Origin: Ligula intestinalis
Lineage: Eukaryota > Platyhelminthes > Cestoda > Diphyllobothriidea > Diphyllobothriidae
Reading direction: 5' to 3'
Assembly (NCBI GenBank): GCA_036362985.1
Contig: JAYGXS010000001.1
Coordinates: 50,854,976-50,918,975, forward strand
DNA: 64,000 bases
Below the pieces are notes generated by a model. The model was not told the DNA's origin. It did not search any database and was given only the letters and a program-made list of their open reading frames with translations. The translations under genes and the position numbers were made by a program. Each line of letters begins with the position of its first letter. The stretch's first letter is position 1. This document shows, in pieces, positions 52,746 to 64,000 of this stretch.

Positions 52746-55570
52746 AGCTTTTCAAGGCAATTCACATTTTCTAGGAGAGTGTTCCAATTCTATGGTCTAA
52801 CATATTCGTTGATAAAATAAGTAGTGTACAGCAACTTACCGGACTCATGCACACTGGGCTCGGAAAATGGTCAAATATTGCGTGATGTGTTGTAAGCCAG
52901 ACATTTTTGATAATTTCGACTAATTTGACCACTGATTTTGATGAGAAGGACTACGGTAAATGCAAACACCATGCAGTGCCACGATATTTTCGGCGAGTTT
53001 AAAACAAACTGCTCTATATAGTATGGCAAGGGTTGTATGCAAAATACAGAAGGATGCAAAAGATAAGTCAGTAATCGCATACCACATGCACAACAACTTA
53101 GAAATAATGATGAAAGACCCTACGCAAATTTGTTACTTCAAAGAAATTTAAAAAGGTATTAATTGTATGTTAAAAAAAATAACTGCTCAGGTTCCGGAGA
53201 CGTAAAAAATAGCTACAAATAAGAACAAAAATGTAAATCTTATCGCAAATTGAATGGATAACCTCACCACTTTCTTTATATCAATAAAATTATCCGTAGT
53301 CAAAATATTTTTAATGTATGACCCTTATTTAATCATTACCAATTACAGATTGTCCTTTCAATTCCGGCAAAATTTGATGATTTTCTGTGTTTTCGAGCTT
53401 TATTTCATAACTATACATTCTGTTTGCTGTTCATATCAAAATTCTTAAAATAAGATATATTGAAAGAATTAACAGTAGATATGCATTTTTATTATTAGTT
53501 CTTTTGAAGATGAACACGTGGGCCATAAGTAGAAATTTCTCCAAACACCAAAACACATTGTTGTGCAAAAAGATCGCCCGCAAGTGAAGTCGGATATTAT
53601 TATTCCTAAGATTAATTTGTCATAGGTTAATTCTTTGAAAAGCAATTGAATTGAATATTTAGCTGGCAAATATCTGCGCATATTATTCTATTCCAAGATA
53701 CTTTCAAAATAAAAATGAAGACGTTTGACAAGTTGTTTAATTTACCTGAAGATAAATGACACAACTTGGTTGGAAATGAAAAACATCAATTTTCTTTATA
53801 TAGTGGAGTATTTTTCAGTAAAATTTTTACCCTGCAGCGTGACACTATGGTGTCAAGGATGCATGTTTAGCTTATAGGTCTGTACCTTTGCGCTCAAGCT
53901 GGTTACTGATTTTGCACAGGGAGTTAGATGTACTAACTTCCATTTGACAGGAAGTGATCCGGAATCAAATGAATTTTAAAAGAGCATTGGCAGAGATGCA
54001 GAAAGCTTACTGGCATGTTTTTTGAAGGTGAAGTGTAATCTGGCCCGGTCCTGCAGATTTCATTTCTTTCATGCTGATATTTACTTTTGAATGCGAATTT
54101 TTAAATACATGACATTTCAACAGCTTGGAGTCAGCATATCTTCTGTGGGAGGTTTTATTTTATTTTTAGCGATTCTAGTGCCCAGTGTAGTCATAATAAT
54201 TGGAATTTGATGTTTATTTCTTGTACTTCTTCTAGTTTCATGTTTGAGGTCACCAGCGAGCCACATAGGTCGCTTGTTCTGCTGGGTACTTGTCAGTGGG
54301 CAGTAATTGGTGACCAGCTTTGAAATGTAATCCCTCAGTAATTTTCAGTCCTGGGTTGCATTACCGCAAACAATGAGATTAATTCGAGGTCCATAAAATC
54401 TTCACGCATCTGATCAAATATAATTCACCAACCGTTGCTATTTTTCAACAGTAGGCAAAACAGAGCGTAGCGAGTAGTCCCATATTGGTACAACATATTC
54501 ATACCTTGAGAATAACGCCCCGGTTTTAATATTTGATGGTTGTATTTGACCTTTCTTTGGACAATCTGCCAATTGGTAGCATGGTGTCATTTCTTAGGAG
54601 TATGAGCAGCTGGAACTTTTCATCAACATGGTTTGTTCTGAGACATGTGACCACCATAAGCGAAATCTCAATTTATTTTTAAGCATGTCCCACAAACTCA
54701 TCGAATTCTAAACGTTGCCTTTCGGTTCCGCAACTTATGTCGTTAAAACTTTAAAGTTGCACATTTAAAGAGCCCATCATCTTCCGTTTTGGGTGCACGT
54801 TTTTTTGCTAATAGAAGAAGACTCTTTTTCTTCTCAGCATGATCGTCTAATTCTATATCCGAAGAGCAATAGGCATGCTAATTGTAGGGAGAAAATCGCT
54901 CAGTAACGTCGGGCTTTACCCTCAGTAGCAAATAGGAAGCCTATGTTGACCTCTACACAGCCACCAATCACCTCTAAAGTTTGCCTACTAACTGATGTTA
55001 CCCGACGTCCCTCCGTTTCAGTGAAAATTGTGCTAACACCTGACTGCCCAAATGATCACCTTATTCCTAATTCTAGTAGGATTATGCCAAGGTCACATAT
55101 TTTCCCTCCCAGGACAACCGCGTCTGTTCTAGCCATAAAATCTCAATAACCTAGAAACATCTTTGGCAAAACTAAGTCTGCTACCAAGCAAGTAATGTCA
55201 TTTTCATTCGGAAACCTGCTAACACCTAAACAACTATAACAGATGCAGACAAATTAGCCAGCGCTTAATAATGAACATTGCTTGATATGCTAACAGGTTC
55301 TAAAATCATTTGTCCCATTTTGAAATATATGTCTTTCTCTGACGTTATCTAACTTTCCGTGAAGTCGTATTCTTAGGCACCCCACCTATGTTTCCGACCC
55401 ACAAAATAGCTTTTCTTTCCATAGATGCCATCTAAATATGATTTATACAGTAATCTATATTTATTTAACGACAAAAGTTCAACACAATGTAGACCAGAGC
55501 AGTTTTGGCTTCAATCTTTGTTCCTTATCTGTGATTTTCTTATCCACGACCAAATACTATTTTTTATATA
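52746..55570. other. Unassigned intergenic DNA
   Basis: No gene or recognised mobile-element coding sequence was found. The 68-codon frame at 54943-55149 just upstream of LINE remnants may be part of a LINE ORF1 but shows no diagnostic motif. Confidence 0.4.
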
Positions 55571-55574
55571 AGTT

Positions 55575-56430
55575 CTGATGCGCCTTACCTGCATCTGCGT
55601 AAAACGCTCGGTAGAGTCTACCTCAACGCGAGATCAGTTGTGAATAAGATGATAGCGTTTAGAACTGTAGCTTTGGAGCATAATTTAGATGTGCTGTTCA
55701 TTTCTGAATTTTGAGCTCACTCTTAAACTTTGGACTTGACCCTCTCTTCAGATAATTTTAATTTGTACCGACAAGACGACGCTAAGGAACGTGACAGAGG
55801 AGGCCTTCTTCGTGTTAGATTATCCTTTTTACATTTCTCTTACCATTTGGGCAATTTTTTCGTTTTCTTTAAAGGCTTGGTTTTTTCCAGTGACACCCTC
55901 TCCCCATAAGCCTATAGTAATTGGCTGCGTCTAAACTTCTCCTCTTTATTCTGGAAATGAAAGTTAGATATGTGAAAATTTGGAAAAAGTTACAGAAAAT
56001 CGATTGAATTTCAAACCCATCGTATGTGATTTTAATTTGCTAGACAGTGATTGGCCTGAAAATACTTCGCGCCAAAGCTTAAGCTACTGCACTTTTCCCA
56101 CTTGTCGCAATTAGTTAGCTCAGCAGGTAGAAACTATGGCATATTAGATTTAATCCTTGCGAATGACGTGCACCTTCTTCATGTAAATTAATATTATGAT
56201 CTACTTAACAAGTGATCACGCGTTAATCCATTGTTGTCTTCCATTCTCCCTTTCTACCAAGCTTAAAATAAAGTGCAAATAACTCGACTGCGCTCACATG
56301 AACATTAAATTAATTAAAAATTCCACAAGCACATTGGATTGGCACAACACACCTTCTACTAAGGAAACAAGCTTTTTCCGCAATAAATAGCACAACATGA
56401 AAGAAGGAGTCCTTGCTTTACCCCATAGAG
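55575..56430 (+). mobile_element. Decayed LINE endonuclease region
   Basis: Plus-strand fragments in shifting frames follow the order of an APE-type endonuclease: LNARSVVNKMIAFRTVALEH then LDVLFISEF, YRQDDAKERDRGGLL, CDFNLLDSDWPENTS, GILDLILANDVHLLHV, SDHALIHC. Stops and shifts show it is inactive. The reverse transcriptase at 57425 may belong to the same or another insertion. Confidence 0.6.
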
Positions 56431-57424
56431 GTTGTTTAAATCAAATACTGTTTCTTCGACTGTTCAATTATTCCTTTAATAACGATTTTTAAAATTGTAA
56501 CAGCAGCTAGCGGACCCGTCCAAACGCTCTTTTCAGTTAACATAAGGATCATGCAAGCAATTGAAGTAGCCTTAAAAGAAGGCTTGCGATAAGGGATCTG
56601 AATTGTGCCAAAAATGTTGCACAGGTCTTCCGTCACAGATCGGCTGGCTTAGATTAGTACCTCAAGCAATTGATTTGCCCTAAACATATTAAAAAACAGA
56701 TAATTCGTTTTTATAATATACATTCAATTGGGAGTCATATCAGCCCAGAATGTTGAGTGGTAACAGAGTTTGACGATTTTGCTCCAGTTATCATGTGCGT
56801 TAGTGATCCTGAGTGCTGTATTCTGGTATCTATTCACCATATTCTACACTGCCATTATAATGTCAACCTTTTTTCTCCCTACGTATTTGCAAAGATTATC
56901 ATTTTGGAAGTGGGGATCACAGGACTCCGCCACCATTTCCTTCGTATAATCTTTTTTATCCTTTCAACCTCCACAATTATTTTCTAAAGGTTGCTTACCA
57001 TTGGTCTTTAAGGGCAAATTCCCAGTGTGTATGGAATACCCTGCCTACCATTTTACTTATTTTTGCTGTTTTTTGGCTGCGCACACAGGACATCAATGTG
57101 CACCACGCCACCACAGAAATGTAGGTTTAAGTTGATAGAGCCTTCCAGGAACTTCAAATATTTAGCTAAATTTTACGATGCGCCGAGGCCTCAGACATAT
57201 AAATAACTTAATAGATTGTTTAGATAAGAGGACTCTGCCAAAACTTACTGACGTATTATGCTTGCAAGGCGCACATTGGTGCACAGTGTGGACAGCCAGA
57301 AGAAATGAGAAATATGGTAGGCAGAGTCATTCACGGCCCTCTGTTATTCATCTTAAAGGAACAAGACTTCAGACAGAACCACTCTCACCTTTCCTCTTTA
57401 TTTCTCTCGACTGAACAGTAGACT
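56431..57424. other. Unassigned DNA between LINE pieces
   Basis: No recognisable motif. If the flanking LINE pieces are one element, this is an insertion or a fully decayed portion. Confidence 0.35.
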
Positions 57425-58680
57425 TGCGCCCTGGATGAAGACGATAAGGTTGACTTCATTTATATCGATTTCAAGAAAGCGTTTGACGTCCCACATTAAC
57501 CTCTAATGTATAAATTATCCGAAATTGGAATAAGAGGAAACCTACTGACGTGGATCGTAGATTTTTTCACAAGGCGATCACAAACCGTGTGCATCAGTGA
57601 CTTGAAATCAATTCTACCCCTGTCCTAAGTGGTGTTCTCGAAGGCTCCTTTTTAGGGTCGTTGGTCTTCCTAGTCTTTATCAATAACTGTGCTGACGACT
57701 TGGGTTGCAGTGCCACCATGTGAGGAGCAACCGGGTCTGACGCCGATAGGCAAGCACTGCAAGATAGTCTCAGCTGAGGTAGCAGATGGTCGGCTCGTTG
57801 GCTTTCAACAATAGTAATTGGGTGGATTTAAGACTCCGTACTGGTAGGAAGAACGAGGAAGATGATTCCTGCTTGTACCTCCTCGATGGGCAACAACTTT
57901 AAACTACTGACGGGCAGAAGGACCTCCGTGTTCAACTGAGTTCCTTTGCTTATGCTATCCCCACAGTGCCTATGGGCAGCTAAACTTGTGACACGTATGC
58001 TGGTTACGCTTATACGGGCTGTAGAGGACGGTGTTGTCTATAAATAGGTGCGTAATGCCGGTCTAGATCTGCTTACGTAGGTCATTTAAACGCGTTGTAC
58101 TTGCTATTGAATCAGTAGCTATAGTGAGACAATTGTTACGGTTCCGTATTTGGAGGGATTAGGAACCCATAAATATTACGCTCCTAAACAATGTCTCCAA
58201 GTTTCGAAACAGCAAGATAAAATCAATTTACCTGGGGACACTATGGGAAATTCTAAGGCACGCGCTTCGAAATCGACCTCCATTTCCGACCTCCAAGGCT
58301 ATTAGAAGACTCTACAGCCTGTTAGGACTAGGAATTAACCTCGACCGACAAAAACAGTACCCTTCAGAAGTCTACAACCGGACTCCTGGAAAATGTTGGC
58401 TTCATCGAACTCTATCCTTCGCCATTCTACTGTTTCTACGTCCAGAAAGCCTATCACATCGCCGAACAATAAAGCTAGAACTACTACAAAGGCTTAGTCG
58501 TTCTTGATAACATAGATATTCGTTGTATTATCGTGTCAAAGCTATCGTCAAAATTAGGCTTTTGGGGAATTTTCTCAGCTTTCTTTCCACTTCTATCGGT
58601 TAAAGTGCAGACTTTTATCTAAATGCCTTCGCATAAAGTCACTAAAGGCTCAGGAATTGTTAGCTTGTGCGATGCAGCCC
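57425..58680 (+). mobile_element. Decayed CR1-like LINE reverse transcriptase
   Basis: Plus-strand fragments include VDFIYIDFKKAFDVPH, LSEIGIRGNLLTWIVDFFTR and LSGVLEGSFLGSLVFLVFIN (family SGVPQGSVLGPLLFLVFIND), in changing frames with stops. The FADD box is lost (GSDADR near 57740). The last 300 bp (58370-58680) match the 3' end of the second element at 60290-60600, so both belong to one family. Confidence 0.65.
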
Positions 58681-58689
58681 TGCAGGAGG

Positions 58690-58840
58690 GGAAACAACAT
58701 TCGCCAGTGCCTGCATTCGAACTCCCGACCTCACAGCACCAAGGAGAAAAATTCGGCCCACCACCCGGATTTAAACCTCAGATCCCTCGCGTAGAAGTCG
58801 AGCGCTTACCTCACTGGGCTATCACGGGACAAAGTGACGG
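58690..58840 (-). repeat. tRNA-like segment after the LINE 3' end
   Basis: The plus strand shows CACCCGGATTTAAACCTCAG and GTCGAGCGCTTACCTCACTG, resembling inverted tRNA B and A boxes. A diverged counterpart follows the second LINE at about 60620-60765 (AAGCCGGACTTCAACCTCAG, AGTTGAGCGTCTAAAC). Confidence 0.45.
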
Positions 58841-58959
58841 TTATCCAATTCCATTTTCAACTACAAAAACGGTCTAGACCTCTTTCGAAAAGTTCTTCTA
58901 CCAAACGGACGAAAACTCCTAAAAGTTTAAGGCTACAACTTATAAAGAGGAAGCTTACA

Positions 58960-60600
58960 CATCATATTTTACCGTCCTTAACAAATTCACGAACTTCGAG
59001 AAGGTGGTAAATAATCTAAGAGTGGAGGTAGAGAAGTTGAAGAAATTTCCTCGATTTCTCCCTCAGGAGGTGAAACTGGCGATGCCTGAACTTGAGGGAG
59101 GTAACCTACCGTACAGAGAAGTAGCATCCCTCGTCTTTGCGGCTACGCAGAAAAATGATCAGGCAGCCAAGGTGCTTGACGCAACCGATAGTCTGTCATG
59201 GACAGAGAAAACGGTCAACCCAGAGGCTTCTCAGAGAACGAATAATCAGCCTCGGACTTCCAAAAAAGACAAATTAAGCCCCACAGCTAGTATAAGTGGG
59301 CCGAGCTTAAGCACGGTGCAGACAAAAAGAACACCTTTGAAGGCAAAAACGGACATGAGGGCTTCAGTAAGCGCGGAACCTGGCAGTGAAACTATTGGAA
59401 ACTGCATAGATGAGGCAATACAGAATTCGCCCATAAATCAGAAACAAATCATTGTCAAACAAGGTGCTCCAGAGTCCACGTTAGACAGTACAAAGGAACG
59501 AGTTGCACACGATTATGATCGAATTCAAGAATACGCCAGCGCTGTCCTTAAGGATGAAGAAAGTTATACCGTAAATAAAGCCTTCCGTCTGCGCAAAGCA
59601 GACCCAGGCCGTGACCTGCAAACAAACCCAAGGCCTCTCAAAGTTAGCTTTAATGACGACGTTTCGGCATCGAAACTGCTAAAAGGGATAATGGCCTTAC
59701 GAAATTCGACCAAGCAAGTGCATTTTTCAGCCAGACTACGAGCCGAGTGAGCGGATGAAAATGATGGAACTCAGGACAGAATTGAGAGAAAGAGAAAAGG
59801 AAGCGGGGAAAAGAGCCTGAAAATAAAAGACGACCAAATAATACCAGTCAAGGAGCTCTTCCTCTGGTCAAAATCTGTCATGATGAGGGTTGGGCCTCAC
59901 GGAGTAATCTATCGCATGAGATCCTAACCGCCAATGTACAAAGCTTGTTTAACAAGCTGGATGAACTAAAGTAGGTGGTCGATGAGGTAAAAACCAGACA
60001 TCATGGCTTTCACTGAAACCTGGTTTTTGAAAGATATCGCTGATTCTAAAATTATCGCTTAGAGGATATCAGCTTTTCAAGGAAGACAGAAAAACTAGGG
60101 GAGGAGGTCTTTTAGCCTATGTCACTTGAAAACTACACTTTCTATAGACCGCCACGTGTTGCAAATTCGAACACCGTTTTCGACCTTAAGGGAAGTTAAT
60201 TTCGTCGTAATTAAGGGCTACAAATCGCATCTACAGACTGCAAGGACTAAGAATTTACTTAGTCTGATCAACGTCACCCTCCTCAAAAATCTCCAAAAGT
60301 ACCTGGCTGTTTCCTGCATAATTTCGGTATCAACGGATTGCGTCCTTCGCCGTTTCTACTGCTTCCTACCCCGAGCAGACTCTTTCAATACCGGATGATA
60401 CAGCAAGAACTCTTACAAAGGCTGAGTATGTCTTGTTAACATAATTATTCAGTACACTCTCGTCTGAAAGTTATCTTATAAATTAGTTTTTTTAGGAGTA
60501 TCTCACCTATCGTCCTAGTCTTATCGGTAATATTAAAGACTTATAGGTAAATGTATTCACACAAAGTTACTAAGAGCATGACAGGTGTAAGCTTTAGTGA
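58960..60600 (+). mobile_element. CR1-like LINE with ORF1, internally deleted
   Basis: It starts with an ORF1-like frame (59004-59750) and continues with an endonuclease start in broken frames (LTANVQSLFNKLDELK, AFTETWFLKDIAD, LGEEVF-type glycine-rich stretch near 60100). It then passes directly at about 60170-60290 into the same 3' region as the element at 57425. The rest of the endonuclease and all of the reverse transcriptase are missing. An internal deletion or template switch explains this. Confidence 0.6.
59004..59750 (+). CDS. LINE ORF1 protein
   Basis: A 248-codon frame, opening with GTG, is rich in Lys, Ser, Thr and Gln and has no transmembrane segment. The N-terminal half is low in recognisable structure. 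The C-terminal part (VNKAFRLRKADPGRDL, NPRPLKVSFNDDVSASKLLK, RNSTKQVHFSARLRAE) has the RPLKVxF...LLxxxxxLR pattern of the single-strand nucleic-acid-binding ORF1 proteins of CR1-like LINEs. The endonuclease remnant immediately downstream supports this. The frame is uninterrupted although the downstream frames are broken. Confidence 0.6.
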   Translation: MVNNLRVEVEKLKKFPRFLPQEVKLAMPELEGGNLPYREVASLVFAATQKNDQAAKVLDATDSLSWTEKTVNPEASQRTNNQPRTSKKDKLSPTASISGPSLSTVQTKRTPLKAKTDMRASVSAEPGSETIGNCIDEAIQNSPINQKQIIVKQGAPESTLDSTKERVAHDYDRIQEYASAVLKDEESYTVNKAFRLRKADPGRDLQTNPRPLKVSFNDDVSASKLLKGIMALRNSTKQVHFSARLRAE

Positions 60601-60950
60601 TCCAGATATACAGGAGTCAGAAAACTGTCTGTCGTCACCTGGACTCAAACTGTTGACTTTACTTCACTAGAACTAAAAAGAGTTGCCACAAGCCGGACTT
60701 CAACCTCAGACCTCTCTTACAGAAGTTGAGCGTCTAAACAACTTCGCCACCAAGCCACAGGAGGAGAGTAATCAAAATCGGTTATAAACAGTTAAAAAGC
60801 AGTCCAATTTTATATTTGATTAATTAACGGTCCGTTTTGAAAACATAATGACAGAAACAATCGAAACTATGGGCTGCCAAGAACCAATAAAGGGAACTTA
60901 GTCCAATTTACCGGTTCCAGTCATCGACAAACGTTCGTTTTTGGGTTGGG
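60601..60950. other. LINE 3' flank with tRNA-like remnant
   Basis: Contains the second tRNA-like stretch noted at 58690-58840 (about 60620-60765); otherwise nothing recognised. Confidence 0.35.
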
Positions 60951-60954
60951 AAGA

Positions 60955-61040
60955 ACTTAACAAACGCGCGACCGGGGATCAAACACAGTATCGCCCCTTA
61001 CCTTGAAACCAACGCCCTAATCTCTTTAGCTACAAACGCC
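60955..61040 (-). repeat. tRNA-like SINE head
   Basis: The plus strand shows CGACCGGGGATCAAACACAG and AATCTCTTTAGCTACAAACG, resembling inverted B and A boxes. Part of the tRNA-headed SINE set; exact family unclear. Confidence 0.4.
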
Positions 61041-61189
61041 ATAATTGAGTCAACCAAAATTAAGCTAATCTGCGAAACCTCCTTTATAATCGTTGACTCC
61101 CCACCCGCTTTGAGATCTGAACAATGGTTGACTCTTTGAACTGCTCAGCAATTTTCCCGTGAAGGCAAATTAAATGTAGTATCATTGTA

Positions 61190-61880
61190 AGTTTTCCCCC
61201 TGTCACCAAGGTTTGGCAATGATTACGTCGGATATCGGTGCCAGCCAGCTGAAAATTTTTTGCACAACTCGGATGTCTTCTGGTGAAAGAGACAAGTGAT
61301 CTGGTTCATGCTTCGATTGCAATTGTGGCAGCCTGTCAACGACAGTGCCCGAGATATTGGATAAGTGATTGAGAAAACACATGAAGTGCACAGCCTAGCA
61401 CTTCTGAGTTTACAGTTTCTCCGTCAAAATGGTTGTTCTATCGATACCAAGCAGCGATGCTGAATCCCTAATACAGGGTCATAGATGGCCTTACTGGAAC
61501 CATATAAATGTTTCGCTTGGTTATCTTCCACAGTCTCGCTGATTATCTCGACCAAACTTGCCATCCAGGCGTCCGGCCGCTGCTGCGCCAAACGACTGCA
61601 GGTGTGGGAGGCTGCTGTTCTAACATCGGTCCGCCGGTTCAAGTTGGCTTTGCGCAATCTTTTCTTTTGCTGCGAGTAGTTTTTAGATATCAACGGCGTT
61701 GTCACTAAGCAAGTTATAGTGCTGATGAAGAGCGCATCCGAGGACGCCGAGAATGGTGAGGCAGCTGAGTTTTGGTCGTTGATACCACCACGCCATCTAG
61801 ACCTTACAGTTCTTCCAGACGCTGAGGCAAATCAGTGCGGAAAGCAAAACGATAGGTAGGTAAATCTAACACAGTTGTGA
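61190..61880 (-). mobile_element. RTE-like LINE fragment: linker before the RT domain
   Basis: The minus strand reads LGCALHQHYNLLSDNAVDI, KKRLRKANLNRRTDVRTAAS and LAQQRPDAWMASLVEIISET. After a frame change come ISGTVVDRLPQLQSKHEPD and LSLSPEDIRVVQKIF. These match, in order, the endonuclease-to-RT linker and start of RT of the flatworm zinc-finger RTE-like LINE (family: MQDAWMARKAEEIQ, RLPQVDTN, LPPSLxETIRAVQQI). The catalytic RT part is absent. Confidence 0.7.
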
Positions 61881-62755
61881 TAACCTTGTCTGTTTTTCGC
61901 TCAGCTTGTCGCCTGCTGTGAGGCTGTATTCAAAATATCAACTTGAAGATGGTAAAATGGAAATCCCTCCATACATTGAGGTGGCTAGTGCCGTTAGCGT
62001 CCCATGCTGGTCACGCGCCCGAGCATAATTGCGAAAGATAGATGGTGCACGTGTTAACCAACGCTCTATTAAAATATGCGCAAGTCAGCGTCTCCGTGTC
62101 ACCATGCTGTTGAGCAAACAGGGAGCATCGTAAAAAATAGTCTAAATTTCGTTTCTTATGCAATTATTGACCTAATGGCAGCAAAGCAACTCGTTTTAGT
62201 TTTAGACACATGTTTTGCCGATATCCTGTTGCTATTTAACTAAAATGCGAGGAGTCCTGTTTATCATTGGTGACTCACTCCTCTGCGCACCCAGAGCCGT
62301 GCTGGCATTTTAGGCGTAAATTAGCAAAATAGCGACGTTAGAGGCACGTATTGGTGGGAAGATGATGACTGAAAAATTAATCCACCACATTGGTGACTGT
62401 GATAGGCGTGATGCGAATGCAATGATGTGAATGAGGCTTAAGATCACACCCTAAATTGCCGCAGAAAAAAATGTTTGGGCAACGCTGAAGGTTCAAATGA
62501 ATGCACTGCAGGTCCTAGAAAGAACTGTGAGTAAGGACGAGTAAAAACCTGAATGCCAAGGCGCTGAGATTGAGCTGCTAGTGATATTAAGGGATCCTAA
62601 TTCTAGTAATTCTTGTGTAGTAAACCAAGCTGAAGGGTAGTATTAGCAGTAGTGCAAAGAACATATTGCATAAGGACAGTAAGGCCAAAGCAATAACAAA
62701 GTGCAGCTTACATGAGGGCACTAACCTATGGCTCCCAGAAAATTTGAGGACGCAA
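61881..62755. other. Unassigned DNA between LINE fragments
   Basis: No recognisable gene or repeat. Confidence 0.4.
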
Positions 62756-62759
62756 TCGT

Positions 62760-64000
62760 GAAGTTAGGTGACTAGTGAGTAGGGCTTGCGCTGGTGGTGG
62801 AGGTGTGTGAGGTGCTGGGTGTGCCGACATCACGGTCAATGCCACTGTCATGGATGCGCATGTGACCTAGTAGGCCTATGCGATGAGCGAATGATCGATG
62901 GCAGTGTGGGCAGTGAAGGCGACGGTCTCGTCTGTGTGTTGGTGCTCCAGACACTAGTTCACCAGTCTCTGTGCGATGGATTCGCAAGTGACCGACTAAG
63001 CCGATGCGTGAGGTGAATGTGCGATTGCAGTGAGGTCATATCAGGCCCTCAGAGCCGGTGGAGGGATCAGGTGTGGGGATGCGAGTTGTCGCGGGCGGTG
63101 ATGTGTCAGAAGGGTTGGAGGAAGTTGCGGGTGGGTTGGATTCGGTGGATGTGGGCAATGAAGCATCTCTCGCGTCGATTATTGCCGTCGATGTGGATGG
63201 TAGAGTAGGTCCTGGTGGAGTGGTTGGTGCAGTAGACGTGGATGCTGTCGGAGGAGGGTTGCATGGCTTCCGGAGGTGACCGACCAAGCCAATGCGTGCA
63301 CGGAAGATGCGTTGAAAGCGCGGACGCGTTGAGAAGGCTTGGGTGGTTGCAGTGTGTGTCCGCGGATTGTGAGGCTTGCGTACCGTCCGTTTTGCCTTGG
63401 GGGCGGCGATCCGACTGGTTTCGTAGATTGTGGCACCCGTTTTTACTGTTCTTCGCCACGCATATTGGTCCAGTGCTAGCTCCTTCCAGTTCATCGTGTT
63501 GATTTAAAGACGCTTCAGGGAGTTCTTCAGAGTACCCTTATAACGTCTCTTTTGTCCTCATTTGCGACGAGTACCGACAGCGACATCGCCAAAGAACAGT
63601 TGCTGAGGTAGCCGTTCATCGTTCATAGGTACCTCGTGACCGCTCCAGCGCCGTTGTATCTGACTAAGCATGGCCTGGATGCTGAGAACTCCCGTTCTCT
63701 CCATGATTTCTGTGTCCGGAATCCTCTCCTATCACTTTAACTTCAATATGCGCCGTAAGCAACTGAGATGGAAGTAATTCAGTTTTCGCGCTTGACCAGC
63801 ATAGACAGTCCAGGTTTCCGCTCCATACAAGAGTGTTGACAGCAAAACAGCCTTGTACATCGTCAATTTCGTGGACAATTGAAGACCATGGCAATTCCAT
63901 ACGGAGGCTTAGAGCCGACCAAAGGCTTGACTGGCTTTGGAGATTCTGCGGGCAACCTCGTCATCGATTCGAGTGTGGCGTGAGAGCGTGCTGCAAGGTA
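62760..64000 (-). mobile_element. RTE-like LINE, RT C-terminus and zinc fingers (runs off window)
   Basis: The minus strand runs from the window edge. RISKASQAFGRL is followed by [20 protein letters not shown] in shifted frames, [32 protein letters not shown] and LALDQYAWRRTVKTGATIYE. A Ser/Thr/Pro-rich linker starts after RIFRARIGLVGHLR. The C-terminal C2H2 finger is CPHCHRSFAHRIGLLGHMRIH (C-x2-C-x12-H-x3-H). It has few breaks and looks younger than the copy at 10480-11960. The catalytic RT core lies beyond the window. Confidence 0.8.
62772..62987 (-). CDS. C2H2 zinc-finger C-terminus of the LINE protein
   Basis: A 71-codon frame encodes IHRTETGELVSGAPTHRRDR, the intact finger (cysteines CPHC, histidines HMRIH) and a Ser/Thr-rich end. 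The start is internal, because the protein continues upstream in another frame after a break. The finger probably binds the element's RNA or target DNA; that role is inferred from other zinc-finger LINEs. Confidence 0.65.
   Translation of the reverse strand: MRIHRTETGELVSGAPTHRRDRRLHCPHCHRSFAHRIGLLGHMRIHDSGIDRDVGTPSTSHTSTTSASPTH

Overview
This window is eukaryotic genomic DNA from a parasitic flatworm, most likely a tapeworm of the Spirometra/Schistocephalus/Dibothriocephalus group. The evidence is the AT-rich, intron-rich layout and the mobile-element set. That set comprises RTE-like LINEs whose C-terminus carries C2H2 zinc fingers, Penelope-like elements with a GIY-YIG endonuclease, CR1-like LINEs and several tRNA-headed SINEs. 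The taxon is an inference; no diagnostic marker gene is present.

The one well-supported host gene lies on the plus strand between about 22.3 and 39.6 kb. Eight exons with consistent splice phases (1,128 nt, 375 residues plus stop) encode a small Notch ligand of the Delta/Serrate/LAG-2 (DSL) type. It has an MNNL-like N-terminal region, a DSL domain, a single EGF-like half-module, a short stalk, one transmembrane helix and a cytoplasmic tail of about 108 residues. The signal-peptide exon is only tentatively placed at 21784-21822. The introns are large (up to 7.8 kb) and hold retroelement debris.

A second, weaker host-gene candidate is on the minus strand at about 46.3-47.1 kb. It consists of short exons ending in a Ser/Asp-rich acidic tail, but the last junction would create a stop codon.

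The rest is mobile-element sequence and its decay products. 0-12 kb: a Penelope-type terminus, tRNA-like SINEs, zinc-finger LINE remnants and an inverted-repeat element. 12-16 kb: direct repeats, a 1-kb foldback element with arms of about 360 bp, and SINEs. 24-28.4 kb (inside the long DSL intron): a 46-bp-arm hairpin, a CR1-like LINE with a 360-codon reverse transcriptase reading frame, and two Penelope-like fragments in reversed order. 41.5-42.8 kb: a fairly young Penelope-like element. 51.1-52.5 kb: a Penelope-like fragment bracketed by inverted termini that carry hammerhead-ribozyme-like cores. 55.6-60.8 kb: decayed CR1-like LINE pieces. 61.2-64 kb: two pieces of the zinc-finger RTE-like LINE on the minus strand.
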